This document shows, piece after piece, positions 7,309-14,204 of a stretch of 29,186 nt of DNA (the first letter of the stretch is position 1; every line of letters starts with the position of its first letter). The position numbers and the translations under genes are program-made. This stretch comes from Patulibacter sp050252545 (GTDB lineage: Bacteria; Actinomycetota; Thermoleophilia; Solirubrobacterales; Solirubrobacteraceae). The notes under the pieces were generated by a model. That model saw only the letters and a program-made list of their open reading frames with translations. It had not been told where the DNA came from and searched no databases. Location: NCBI GenBank assembly GCA_050252545.1, contig JBFWKS010000020.1:1-29186 (forward strand), written 5' to 3'.

Positions 7309-8840
7309 GACCGCGGCGGACGCGTACCGCGGGCGCGGGTCCGGTCCTCGCCCTGCGGGGCCGGGACGCTCGCCACCGGGCAGGCCTCCGGACCGGGCGC
7401 GGGTGCGCCGGTGATGGGGCAGTGCTCGACCGCGACGGCGCCGGAGGTCGTGTCCTCCGCCGCGTCAGCGAGCGCGGAGCCGGCCGTCGCCGTCGCGTTC
7501 GTCGCCCGGGCGTTCGGGTCCCAGCGGCCGGCGCGGGCGTGCTGCGGCGCGGCGTCGCGGATCGCGTCGTGACCGTCGTCCAGGCCGAAGAGCTCCCGGA
7601 CGACCTCGACGTGGCCGTGGGCCGATTCGGCGTCGGTGAGGTCCTTGAGCCGCAGCGTCGGCTCGTGCAGCAGTCGCTGCGCGACGGCACGGGCGACCTG
7701 CTCGATGCGCGCCAGGTCGGCCGGGTCGGTCGTGGTCCACCGGCCGGCGTTGTCGGCGAGCACCGCGCCGACGACGTCGGACGCGCGGTGGCGCAGGTCG
7801 GCGATCGTCGGGGTCACGTCGAGCTGGCCCATCCAGCGGGCGAACCGGTGGATCTCCTCCTCGACGATCTCCTCGGCGGCGGTCGCCTCCTCGCGGCGAC
7901 CCGCGAGGTTGCGGGCGACGACGGCCTGCAGGTCGTCGATGTCGTACAGCGACACGCCCTCGATGCCGGCGCACTCCGGCTCGACGTCGCGCGGCACGGC
8001 GATGTCGATCAGCACGAGCGGCCGGTCGCGACGCCCGGCCATCACGGCCTCGACGTCGTCGGCCTCGAGGATCGGGTGCGGCGACCCGGTGGAGGACACG
8101 ACGATGTCGGCCTCCTGCAGCTGGAACGGCAGGTCGTCGAGCGATCCGACCCGTCCACCGTGACGCTCCGCGAGCCCGCGGGCCCGGTCGGCGTGCCGGT
8201 TGGACACGAAGAGCGTGCGGACGCCCTGCGCGGCGAGCGCGGCGGCGGTCTGCTCGGCCATGTCGCCCGCGCCGATGACAACGACGTTGCGGTCCTCGAG
8301 GTGACCGACGGTGGCGGACGCCAGCTCGACGGCGACCGACGCGACGCTCGTGCGACGCCGCGAGATGCCCGTCTCCGCCCGGACGCGCTTGCCGGTCTGC
8401 AGCGCCGCGCGGAAGAGCCGGTTGAGCAGCGGCCCGGTCGTGCCGGACTCCAGCGCCAGGTCGTACGCGCGCTTGACCTGCCCCTGGATCTCGAACTCGC
8501 CGAGGACCATCGAGTCCAGGCCACTGGTGACGCGGTACAGGTGGCGGGCAGCGTCGCAGTTGCGCGGCGAGTAGACGAGCCCCGCCAGCTCGGTCGGACG
8601 GATCCGGGCGCGCTGCGACATGCCGGTCAGCAGCTCGGACTCGGCGCGGACCGGGTCGCCGACGACGAGGTAGATCTCCGACCGGTTGCAGGTGGAGACC
8701 GCGGCGGCCTCGTGCACGTCCTCGGTGTCGGCCAGGCGACGGAGCACCGCCTCGACCTGCCCCTCGGTGAGCGAGAGCCGCTCGCGGACGCTGACCGGCG
8801 CGGTCTTGTGCGACACCCCGAGGACGAGCAGCTCGCTCAC
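7305..8840 (-). CDS. hemA: Glutamyl-tRNA reductase
   Basis: First committed enzyme of C5-pathway heme synthesis: NADPH-dependent reduction of glutamyl-tRNA to glutamate-1-semialdehyde. Signatures: LGVSHKTAPVSVRE, catalytic Cys51 in VSTCNRSEIY, GLDSMVLGEFEIQGQVK, the NADPH-binding VVIGAGDMAE, and the C-terminal dimerisation helices ending near LFGLDDG. At 511 residues it has a non-conserved tail of about 80 residues (from roughly 430) that is Ala/Thr/Pro-rich with two Cys (HCPITG, CPVASV) and is unlikely to be part of the fold. The GTG start overlaps the ccmD stop (GTGA). The tail could affect stability, as HemA is commonly regulated by turnover, but that is speculation. Confidence 0.95.
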   Translation of the reverse strand: MSELLVLGVSHKTAPVSVRERLSLTEGQVEAVLRRLADTEDVHEAAAVSTCNRSEIYLVVGDPVRAESELLTGMSQRARIRPTELAGLVYSPRNCDAARHLYRVTSGLDSMVLGEFEIQGQVKRAYDLALESGTTGPLLNRLFRAALQTGKRVRAETGISRRRTSVASVAVELASATVGHLEDRNVVVIGAGDMAEQTAAALAAQGVRTLFVSNRHADRARGLAERHGGRVGSLDDLPFQLQEADIVVSSTGSPHPILEADDVEAVMAGRRDRPLVLIDIAVPRDVEPECAGIEGVSLYDIDDLQAVVARNLAGRREEATAAEEIVEEEIHRFARWMGQLDVTPTIADLRHRASDVVGAVLADNAGRWTTTDPADLARIEQVARAVAQRLLHEPTLRLKDLTDAESAHGHVEVVRELFGLDDGHDAIRDAAPQHARAGRWDPNARATNATATAGSALADAAEDTTSGAVAVEHCPITGAPAPGPEACPVASVPAPQGEDRTRARGTRPPRS

Positions 8841-9088
8841 GACGAGACCCCTTCGCGCGCACCCGCCCGCTCGGCGTCGCCGTCTTCGGGCGAGGTGCCG
8901 GCGGATCCCGTGGTGCGCTGCAGGCGCTCCTCGATCGCCTCGAGCCGCACCGCCTGGTTGCGCACGCGGATCGCGACGATCGCCAGATAGACGAGCAGCA
9001 CGGCACCGACCGATAGGACCGCGGCCACGACGTAGGTCGGGCTGCCGTCGTCGGTCTGGGCGAGGAGGGCGGTGGCGATGGCGTTCAC
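8837..9088 (-). CDS. ccmD: CcmD-like small membrane protein (heme exporter protein D)
   Basis: An 83-residue protein with one hydrophobic helix (about 18-41, ending VYLAIVAIRVRNQAVRLEAI) followed by a short charged coiled segment and a disordered acidic tail. CcmD proteins are small, poorly conserved single-span proteins with exactly this arrangement; they bind the CcmABC complex and help release heme-loaded CcmE. The assignment rests on topology plus position between ccmC and hemA. The GTG at 9088 is chosen because the open frame beyond it runs through palindromic repeats and low-quality residues. The stop overlaps hemA by GTGA, coupling heme export to heme synthesis. Confidence 0.65.
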   Translation of the reverse strand: MNAIATALLAQTDDGSPTYVVAAVLSVGAVLLVYLAIVAIRVRNQAVRLEAIEERLQRTTGSAGTSPEDGDAERAGAREGVSS

Positions 9089-9225
9089 GGTGCGTTCCCC
9101 GGGCGCCCGGCGCCCGATCCCGTCGCGGGGATGTCCCTCGGACCTTAGAGGACCTCGGGCCCTGGTGCCCGCGGGCGGAAGGGCCGGGCGGGAGAGCCGG
9201 GCGGAGCGCGGTCGGTCCGGCTGGA

Positions 9226-9276
9226 AGGGTGGTCGGTTTCGGGACGCATGCGTCCCGCTATCGACCAGGCCTCCCT
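9226..9276. repeat. Family 1 palindromic repeat, copy 1
   Basis: Centre CGGGACGCATGCGTCCCG is a perfect 18-bp palindrome; outer arms GGTCG and CGACC, then AGGG and TCCCT, extend the symmetry to 51 bp. It lies in the 339-bp gap between ccmC and ccmD, 73 bp before copy 2. The rest of this gap (9089-9225 and 9350-9427) shows no gene and no clear signal. Confidence 0.85.
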
Positions 9277-9298
9277 GGCGCCGGGCCCCGCAGGCGGA

Positions 9299-9349
9299 AG
9301 GGTGGCCGGTTTCGGGCCGCATGCGTCCCGTTATCGACCGGGCCTCCCT
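9299..9349. repeat. Family 1 palindromic repeat, copy 2
   Basis: Same 51-bp design as copy 1, with centre GGGCCGCATGCGTCCC (one mismatch in the core), inner arms GGCCGG/CGACC and outer AGGG/TCCCT. The 22 bp between copies 1 and 2 are unrelated to the element. Confidence 0.85.
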
Positions 9350-9427
9350 GAACCCCGGGGACCGCCAGACCCGAGCGCGCGCCGGTCCCACGCCGGGCGG
9401 CGGCCGCCCTCGCGAGGCGGATCCGCG

Positions 9428-10171
9428 TCAGAGGGTGACCGGCGACGAGGCGCGCGCGATGTGCGGGACGGCGTCCTCGCCCTCGACGTCGCGCTGCAGC
9501 CCGCGGAGGCGGATGCGGGTGGCCTTGGCGACGAGCTCCAGGTGCCACAGCGTCACGAAGAGCGTGCCGATGGCGATGATCGACAGCGTGAACGCCAGGC
9601 CGGACTCGGCGCCGAAGCTGCCGCCGGGATCGTTCAGCGGCTGCGGGTGCAGGAAGTTCGTGGTCAGGCGCGCGACACCGAAGCAGACCGGGGTGAAGAT
9701 CCCCGCCGTGACCGCGAACACCGACGCCGTGCGCGCCTGGCGCTCCGGATCCTCGATCGCGAACCGCATCGGCTGGTAGGTCGCGTACAGCAGGAACATG
9801 ATGAGGAACGAGACGAGCACCGGCTCGCCCCAGTCCCACCAGACGCCCCAGGCGGCCTTGCCCCAGATCGCGCCGGTGACGAGCGCCATGACGCAGAAGA
9901 TCTGGCCGAGGTGGATCGCGACGTAGGCGCGCAGGTCGTCGAGCGGCCGGTCGTGGGAGAGGTGCCGCCAGCCGAAGATCCCGCCGACGATGAACGCGAC
10001 GATCGTGATGATCGCCAGCGCCGGGTGCAGGAACGTCAGCTTGGACCGCACGCCCTCGTCGACCCCGGCCACCTGCTGCGACGGCGCGACGAGCACGACG
10101 ACGCCGATCCACACGACGCAGATCACGACGGTGGCGATGGTGAGGGGGACGAGGCGGCGGGTGTGGGGCAT
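9428..10171 (-). CDS. ccmC: Heme exporter / cytochrome c maturation protein CcmC
   Basis: A 247-residue integral membrane protein of the CcmC/CcsA heme-handling family with about six spans. The tryptophan-rich heme-binding loop is seen as WGVWWDWGEP at 108-117, and conserved histidines precede it (LTFLHPALAI and YVAIHLGQIF). Further spans are LVSFLIMFLLYATY, ASVFAVTAGIFTPVCFGVA and LSIIAIGTLFVTLWHLELV. CcmC presents heme to the chaperone CcmE on the outer face of the membrane. The family's WWD consensus usually reads W-D-x-R-L-T after the motif; here it is W-G-E-P-V-L, a small deviation. Start ATG 10171 (MPHTRRLV) sits directly before the first span; no strong Shine-Dalgarno is visible. It follows ccmB by 70 bp on the same strand. 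Confidence 0.88.
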   Translation of the reverse strand: MPHTRRLVPLTIATVVICVVWIGVVVLVAPSQQVAGVDEGVRSKLTFLHPALAIITIVAFIVGGIFGWRHLSHDRPLDDLRAYVAIHLGQIFCVMALVTGAIWGKAAWGVWWDWGEPVLVSFLIMFLLYATYQPMRFAIEDPERQARTASVFAVTAGIFTPVCFGVARLTTNFLHPQPLNDPGGSFGAESGLAFTLSIIAIGTLFVTLWHLELVAKATRIRLRGLQRDVEGEDAVPHIARASSPVTL

Positions 10172-10241
10172 GCGCGGGGTCGTGGACGCGATCACCGGCG
10201 ATGGGCCGGGGCCCCGGCGGGAGCCGGGACGCGTCGCGATC

Positions 10242-10964
10242 CTAATCCTCGACGATCCCGTCCGAGACCGCCCAGCCGACCGCGACGAACACGGCATCAT
10301 AGAGCGCCAGCACGAGCCACCACCGCGGCTCCACCGCACCCGCGTCGCGCTCCAGCAGCGGCGCCGACGCCTCCGACGCGATCGCCACCGCCGGGATCAG
10401 CAGCGGCACCGCCATCAGCGGGACGAGCAGCTCGCGCGACCGCGCGACCGCGGCCACCGCACCCACGAGCGTGCCGACCACCGCGATCCCCAGATCGGTC
10501 AGGACGAGCACGGCGGCCAGGCGCGGCAGCGCGGCCGCGTCGACGTGCGGCGCCAGGAGGAAGAGGAACGCCGGCACCGCCACCAGGTGCAACGCCAGGA
10601 GGAACGTCCACAGCGCCAGCGCCTTGGCCATGACGAGCGCCGCGGGCGACGCCGGGGTCAGGCGGAACGCGTCGAGGCCGCCTTCCTCCTCCTCGGCGGC
10701 CCACAGCCGGCCGATCCCCAGGATCGCGGCGAGGAGCGTCGTGACGAGCAGGACGCCCGCGGCGAGCGCCCCCTCGACCCGGCCGTCCTGCAGTCCGAAC
10801 CGGAAGAGCACGAACGCCCCGATGCAGAAGAGCAGCATCGTCGGCAGCACCTGGGGAACGCGGCGCTCGCGGCGCCACTCCAGGAGCAGGAGCGCGCCGA
10901 GGTCGGCGCGCCAGGAGCCGCCGGCGGGCACGTCGCGGAGGGCCGGGGCGGGCGGGGCGGTCAC
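10242..10964 (-). CDS. ccmB: Heme exporter permease CcmB
   Basis: A 240-residue six-span permease of the CcmAB ABC complex. It opens with the cytoplasmic segment RADLGALLLLEWRRERRVPQ, where the L-x-x-E-x-R-x-R pattern is characteristic of CcmB, followed by spans at LPTMLLFCIGAFVLFRFGL and VLLVTTLLAAILGIGRLWA. The cytoplasmic loop AAEEEEGGLDAFRLTP is the family's E-x-x-x-G-L-x-x-L-x-L-x-P coupling motif. Later spans include LWTFLLALHLVAVPAFLFLL and VPLLIPAVAIASE. The GTG start overlaps the ccmA stop in GTGA, so translation is coupled. With CcmA it powers release of holo-CcmE from CcmCD; no ccmE is visible in the window. Confidence 0.92.
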   Translation of the reverse strand: MTAPPAPALRDVPAGGSWRADLGALLLLEWRRERRVPQVLPTMLLFCIGAFVLFRFGLQDGRVEGALAAGVLLVTTLLAAILGIGRLWAAEEEEGGLDAFRLTPASPAALVMAKALALWTFLLALHLVAVPAFLFLLAPHVDAAALPRLAAVLVLTDLGIAVVGTLVGAVAAVARSRELLVPLMAVPLLIPAVAIASEASAPLLERDAGAVEPRWWLVLALYDAVFVAVGWAVSDGIVED

Positions 10965-11791
10965 CGGTACAGCTCCCCGATCTCGGCATCGCTGATCGCG
11001 CTCGGCGGAGCGAGGAGCGCGGCACGGCCGTCGCGCAGCCCGAGGACGAGGTCGGCCTCCTCGAGCGCGGCGTCGGGATCGTGTCCGGCGATCACGCGCG
11101 TGCGGCGGCGGCGCCCCGCGTCCACCGTCGACGGAGGTCGCGACGTCGCCTCCCCGTCGGCCCCCGGCGTCGCCCCGACGCCCCCGTCCACCCGCGACGC
11201 CGGCGCCAGGCTCCCATCCACCCGCGAGGTCGGCGCCAGGAGCTCGCGGAGCTGCTCCGTGGCGGTCGGATCGAGGTTGGCGAGGGGCTCGTCGAGCAGC
11301 AGCAGCTCCGGGTCGGCGAGCAGGACCGCCGCCGCGGACGCGCGCTGGGTCAGGCCGCGCGACAGCGCCTGGACGGGGAACGCGGCCCGGCGCTCCAGGC
11401 CGGTCGCCTCGAGCAGCGCGTCGACGCGCTCGGCCGGCGCACGCAACAGCCGGGCGCGGTGCTCCAGGTTCTGGCGCACGGTCAGGTCGCGGTACAGCAT
11501 CGGCTCGTGCGCGAGGTACGCCACGCGTCCGCCGAGCTCGCGGCGCTCCCGCGGCAGGGCATGGCCGAGGACCCGGCATCCGCCCCGCGACGGCCGCATC
11601 AGACCGGCGAGCACCCGCAGCAACGTCGACTTGCCGGCCCCGTTGGGCCCGAGCAGCGCCAGGGTCGCGCCGACGGGCAGCTCGAGGGTGAGATCCCGCA
11701 GGACGAGGCGCTCACCGCGACGGCGCACCAGTTGGTCGAGCGCGACGGCGGGGACGGGGGCGGGTCCGGCATCAGGGGTCGGCACGGACAT
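10961..11791 (-). CDS. ccmA: Heme exporter ATP-binding protein CcmA
   Basis: ATPase of the CcmAB complex, 276 residues from ATG 11791. Walker A GPNGAGKST (48-56), Q-loop region YLAHEP, signature LSRGLTQR (143-150, a CcmA-like variant of LSGGQ), Walker B ELLLLDEP (162-169), D-loop ANLD, and His237 in the switch region (IAGHDP). Unusually, about 45 residues of Ala/Ser/Arg-rich sequence (186-231), including a duplicated LAPxSRVDG motif from a 30-bp tandem repeat, are inserted between the D-loop helix and the His switch strand, where the family has none. The core motifs are intact, so the protein is probably active. First gene of the minus-strand ccm-hem cluster; an upstream CAGACT seven bases before the ATG may be a -10 for a leaderless message. 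A longer start at 11857 adds only low-complexity Arg-rich sequence. Confidence 0.88.
   Translation of the reverse strand: MSVPTPDAGPAPVPAVALDQLVRRRGERLVLRDLTLELPVGATLALLGPNGAGKSTLLRVLAGLMRPSRGGCRVLGHALPRERRELGGRVAYLAHEPMLYRDLTVRQNLEHRARLLRAPAERVDALLEATGLERRAAFPVQALSRGLTQRASAAAVLLADPELLLLDEPLANLDPTATEQLRELLAPTSRVDGSLAPASRVDGGVGATPGADGEATSRPPSTVDAGRRRRTRVIAGHDPDAALEEADLVLGLRDGRAALLAPPSAISDAEIGELYR
11180..11239. repeat. Tandem duplication (2 x 30 bp) inside ccmA
   Basis: Two adjacent 30-bp units (11180-11209 and 11210-11239), in frame and differing at a few bases, encode the two copies of LAPTSRVDGS / LAPASRVDGG within the disordered insertion of CcmA. A unit of ten codons keeps the reading frame whatever the copy number. 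Confidence 0.85.
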
Positions 11792-11877
11792 CGCGGTGAG
11801 TCTGCTGCATCGTCGTCGTCCGGGACGGGTCGCCCGCGGGACCGGGCGCGTTCGCACCCGTCTACGATGGGCCGACG

Positions 11878-12135
11878 ATGACCCCTCCAGCCCCGGGACC
11901 GTCCGACGCCAAGCCGACGCGGAGCCGCTTCTTCTGGGTCTTCCTGCTCGTCCTCCTCGAGATCGCCGTCTGGATCGTCGTGAAGGTCGTCGCCGACTCG
12001 GAGAACGTCGCGACGATCGTGGCCCTCGTCGTCGCGGCGGTGTTCGTGTTCACGTTCCGGGAGCGGATCTGGGGCGCGGACTGGCGCGAGCGGATGGCGG
12101 CCGAACGGGAACGGGCGCGGAGCAAGAGGCGCTGA
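11878..12135 (+). CDS. Small two-span membrane protein of unknown function
   Basis: An 85-residue protein with a proline-rich cytoplasmic start, two predicted membrane helices (about 18-38, FFWVFLLVLLEIAVWIVVKV, and 44-60, VATIVALVVAAVFVFTF) and a strongly charged tail (RERMAAERERARSKRR) that would stay in the cytoplasm by the positive-inside rule. I recognise no family. It is divergent from ccmA (86 bp apart) and convergent with the ABC permease gene. TACGAT at 11863-11868, nine bases before the ATG, could be a -10 for a leaderless transcript; no Shine-Dalgarno is seen. Codon bias and the two clean hydrophobic segments support it being a real gene. Confidence 0.65.
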   Translation: MTPPAPGPSDAKPTRSRFFWVFLLVLLEIAVWIVVKVVADSENVATIVALVVAAVFVFTFRERIWGADWRERMAAERERARSKRR

Positions 12136-12151
12136 GCCGCCGCGTCCGCGG

Positions 12152-12177
12152 GGCCGGGCCACCCGTGCGGCCCGGCC
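12152..12177. terminator. Strong hairpin between convergent genes
   Basis: A perfect 9-bp stem (GGCCGGGCC / GGCCCGGCC) with an 8-nt loop, 16 bp after the small membrane protein gene and 23 bp after the ABC permease gene that ends on the other strand. No T-run on either side. Position suggests a bidirectional, U-less terminator. Confidence 0.5.
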
Positions 12178-12200
12178 GGCGGGCGCCCGGCGGCTCAGGC

Positions 12201-13046
12201 TCAGGCCGCGATCGTCGTCCGGAACCGCCGCAACGCCAGCGGCACGCAGACGGCGATGGTCACCAGGCACCAGAGGACCATGCCGATCACCGGGTGCTCC
12301 AACGGCCACGAGCCCTGGGCTTCAGTCCCCTGGCAGAGGTAGCGCACGGTTGCGACGAGCGTCGAGATCGGGTTCCACTCGCCGATCGCCTGCGGCACCG
12401 CATCCATCCCCTCGATCGGCACGAAGGTGCCCGCGAGGAACGACAGCGGCATGACGATGGCGAAGCCGACGCCCTGCATCGCGTCGGAGCTGCGCACGAG
12501 CATTCCCAGCAGCACCCCGAACCACGTGAAGGCGAAGAGCCCGAGCAACACGAGCGCGACGAGGCCGACGGCGTCCAGGACGCTCAGGTCGGGACGCCAA
12601 CCGAGGGCCAGCCCGAGGCCGGCGACGATGACCATCCCGAGGATCTGCTCGATCACCTGGCCGATGACCTGGGCCGAGATCACCGCCAGGCGCGTCACCG
12701 GCAGGGACTTGAAGCGATCGACGACCCCGGTCGAGAAGTCGTTGGCGGTGGCGACGCCCGCCCCGATGACGCCGAACGCCAGCGACTGGCCGATGAGCCC
12801 GGGCAGCAGGTAGTCCTGGTACCGGATCCCCGGGACCTCGATCGCGGAGCCGAAGACGAAGAGGAACAGGAGCGTGAAGACGATCGGCTGGATCGTCACG
12901 TCGCTGAGCCGCTCGGGGACGGCGGGGATGGTGCGCAGCGACCGGCCGACGAGCAGGCTCGTCTCACGCACGTACCGGACGACCGGTCCCGGACGGTCAG
13001 GGAGCGCCGGCGTGGTCGGGCGGGGGTCGAGGGCTACGGTGCTCAT
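12201..13046 (-). CDS. ABC-2 type multidrug exporter permease (DrrB-like)
   Basis: A 281-residue ABC-2 permease. After a cytoplasmic N-terminus (YVRETSLLVGRSLRTIPAVP) come the family landmarks: the QPIVFTLLFLFVFGSAIEVPG first span, YQDYLLPGLIGQSLAFG, the cytoplasmic NDFSTGVVDRFKSLPVTRLA loop (the D/S-G-V-x-D-R-F-x-S-L-P motif of DrrB exporters), then spans around LGLFAFTWFGVLLGMLV and VGFAIVMPLSFLAGTFVPIE (family motif near P-L-x-F-x-S-x-x-F-V-P), and a last span before the C-terminus. Its ATG overlaps the ATPase stop as ATGA, so the two subunits are translationally coupled. Substrate unknown; the divergent TetR gene suggests drug or metabolite-inducible export. Confidence 0.92.
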   Translation of the reverse strand: MSTVALDPRPTTPALPDRPGPVVRYVRETSLLVGRSLRTIPAVPERLSDVTIQPIVFTLLFLFVFGSAIEVPGIRYQDYLLPGLIGQSLAFGVIGAGVATANDFSTGVVDRFKSLPVTRLAVISAQVIGQVIEQILGMVIVAGLGLALGWRPDLSVLDAVGLVALVLLGLFAFTWFGVLLGMLVRSSDAMQGVGFAIVMPLSFLAGTFVPIEGMDAVPQAIGEWNPISTLVATVRYLCQGTEAQGSWPLEHPVIGMVLWCLVTIAVCVPLALRRFRTTIAA

Positions 13047-14143
13047 GCGGCCACCTCCGTGGTCTCGTCGGAGTCGCTGGGGTGCTCGACCGGGGTGGGT
13101 CCGCCGGTCGACCGCGGCCCGGCCGGCCCCGCCGGGTCGCCGGGAGACGCCCCGTTCGATCCCGCGGATCCATCCGGAGTCGTCCCGTCCGGTCCGGTCC
13201 GGTCGGCGGGGCGGCCGGTGAGGGCGAGGAACGCGTCGTCCAGGGTCGGGCGGCGCAGGGCGATCTCGTCGATCGGCGCCCCCGCGTCGCGGAGCGCCGC
13301 GCCGACCCGTGCGAGGTCGAGCGTCTCGTCGGGCGCGGGGATCGACACGATGCGCCGCCCCCGGTCGACCGAGAGCTCGAACCGTCCGTCGAGCGCGGCG
13401 ACGATCCCGTCCAGGCCGTCGCGGTCGGCGGCGACGACGTCGACCCGCTGCTCGCCGATCCGGGCCTTGAGCTCCGTCGGGGTGCCGGCGGCGGCCTCGC
13501 GACCGTGGTCGATGAGGACGATGCGGTCGGCCAGGGCGTCGGCTTCCTCCAGGTACTGCGTGGTGAGCAGCACCGTCACGCCCCGGGCGACGAGATCGCG
13601 CACTGTGTCCCAGACGACCGCGCGGCTGCGCGGATCCAGGCCGGTCGTCGGCTCGTCGAGGACGAGCAGCCGGGGCTCGACGACGAGGCTCGCGGCCAGG
13701 TCGACCCGCCGGCGCTGCCCGCCCGACAGGTCCTTGACGAGCTTGTCGCGGAACTCGCCGATGTCGAACCGGTCGATGAGGCCGTCGGCGATCGCGGCCG
13801 CGTCCCGCCGGCGATAGCCGCGCAGCGCGGCCATCAGCACCAGGTTGCGATGGGCGGTGAGGTTGCCCTCCAGCGCCGCGAACTGGCCGGTCAGCGAGAT
13901 CGATCGGCGGACGGCGTCGGCGTCGCGCACGACGTCGTGCCCGCAGACGACGGCCGTGCCCGTGGTGGGGGCGACGAGGGTCGCGAGCATCCGGACGGTC
14001 GTCGTCTTGCCCGCCCCGTTGGGGCCGAGCAGGGCGACGACGCTGCCCGTGTCGACCCGCAGACCGAGGGCGTCGACGGCGACGAAGTCCCCGAAGCGCT
14101 TGGTGAGGCCGTCGGCGACGACGGCCGGGGCATCTTCGTACAT
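13043..14143 (-). CDS. ABC multidrug exporter ATP-binding protein (DrrA-like)
   Basis: ATPase of the adjacent exporter, 366 residues. Walker A GPNGAGKTT (40-48), Q-loop SLTGQFAALEGNLT (the DrrA form), signature LSGGQRRR (139-146), Walker B LLVLDEPTTGLD (159-170), H-loop LLTTQYLEEAD (in this subfamily the His is replaced by Gln-Tyr context). A C-terminal regulatory domain of the DrrA type follows, ending LRRPTLDDAFLALTGR. The last 58 residues (Gly/Pro/Ser/Asp-rich) are an unstructured tail. The ATG at 14143 has no ribosome site, but a promoter with TTGCAG and TACTTT (17-bp spacing) puts the transcription start at about the ATG, so the mRNA is probably leaderless. The 61-bp region to the divergent TetR gene holds two palindromes over this promoter. 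Confidence 0.93.
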   Translation of the reverse strand: MYEDAPAVVADGLTKRFGDFVAVDALGLRVDTGSVVALLGPNGAGKTTTVRMLATLVAPTTGTAVVCGHDVVRDADAVRRSISLTGQFAALEGNLTAHRNLVLMAALRGYRRRDAAAIADGLIDRFDIGEFRDKLVKDLSGGQRRRVDLAASLVVEPRLLVLDEPTTGLDPRSRAVVWDTVRDLVARGVTVLLTTQYLEEADALADRIVLIDHGREAAAGTPTELKARIGEQRVDVVAADRDGLDGIVAALDGRFELSVDRGRRIVSIPAPDETLDLARVGAALRDAGAPIDEIALRRPTLDDAFLALTGRPADRTGPDGTTPDGSAGSNGASPGDPAGPAGPRSTGGPTPVEHPSDSDETTEVAA

Positions 14144-14146
14144 GAA

Positions 14147-14160
14147 GCGTAAAAGTACGC
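14147..14160. promoter_or_regulatory. Operator candidate GCGTA-AAAG-TACGC
   Basis: A perfect 5-bp inverted repeat that covers the -10 hexamer of the ABC ATPase promoter (TACTTT on the minus strand, 14152-14157). The transcript start would fall about at the ATG (14143), 8 bp from the hexamer. Bound repressor here would block the exporter promoter; the adjacent TetR protein is the obvious candidate. Confidence 0.45.
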
Positions 14161-14165
14161 CGACT

Positions 14166-14176
14166 AGAATAATTCT
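14166..14176. promoter_or_regulatory. Operator candidate AGAAT-A-ATTCT between divergent promoters
   Basis: A perfect 11-bp palindrome in the spacer of the exporter promoter (its -35, TTGCAG, is at 14175-14180 on the minus strand) and over the expected -35 position of the tetR promoter, whose -10 is TACGAT at 14193-14198. One TetR dimer here could affect both genes. Confidence 0.45.
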
Positions 14177-14204
14177 GCAACTGCACCGATGCTACGATGA
14201 GCGT

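Noticed and set aside
8837..9391. 184-residue open frame extending the ccmD gene upstream
   Set aside because: The extra 101 codons are translations of the family 1 palindromes and GC-rich filler (THASRNRP-like runs); the membrane protein starts sensibly at GTG 9088.
10206..10217. Palindrome CCGGGGCCCCGG in the ccmB-ccmC gap as an operator or terminator
   Set aside because: A 12-bp GC-only palindrome is expected by chance in DNA of this composition, and it lies within a likely operon.
9990..13817. 1275-codon plus-strand open frame across ccmC-ccmA and the exporter genes
   Set aside because: Antisense shadow of recognised genes; composition is Arg/Asp-rich without domains, as expected from GC-rich complementary frames.
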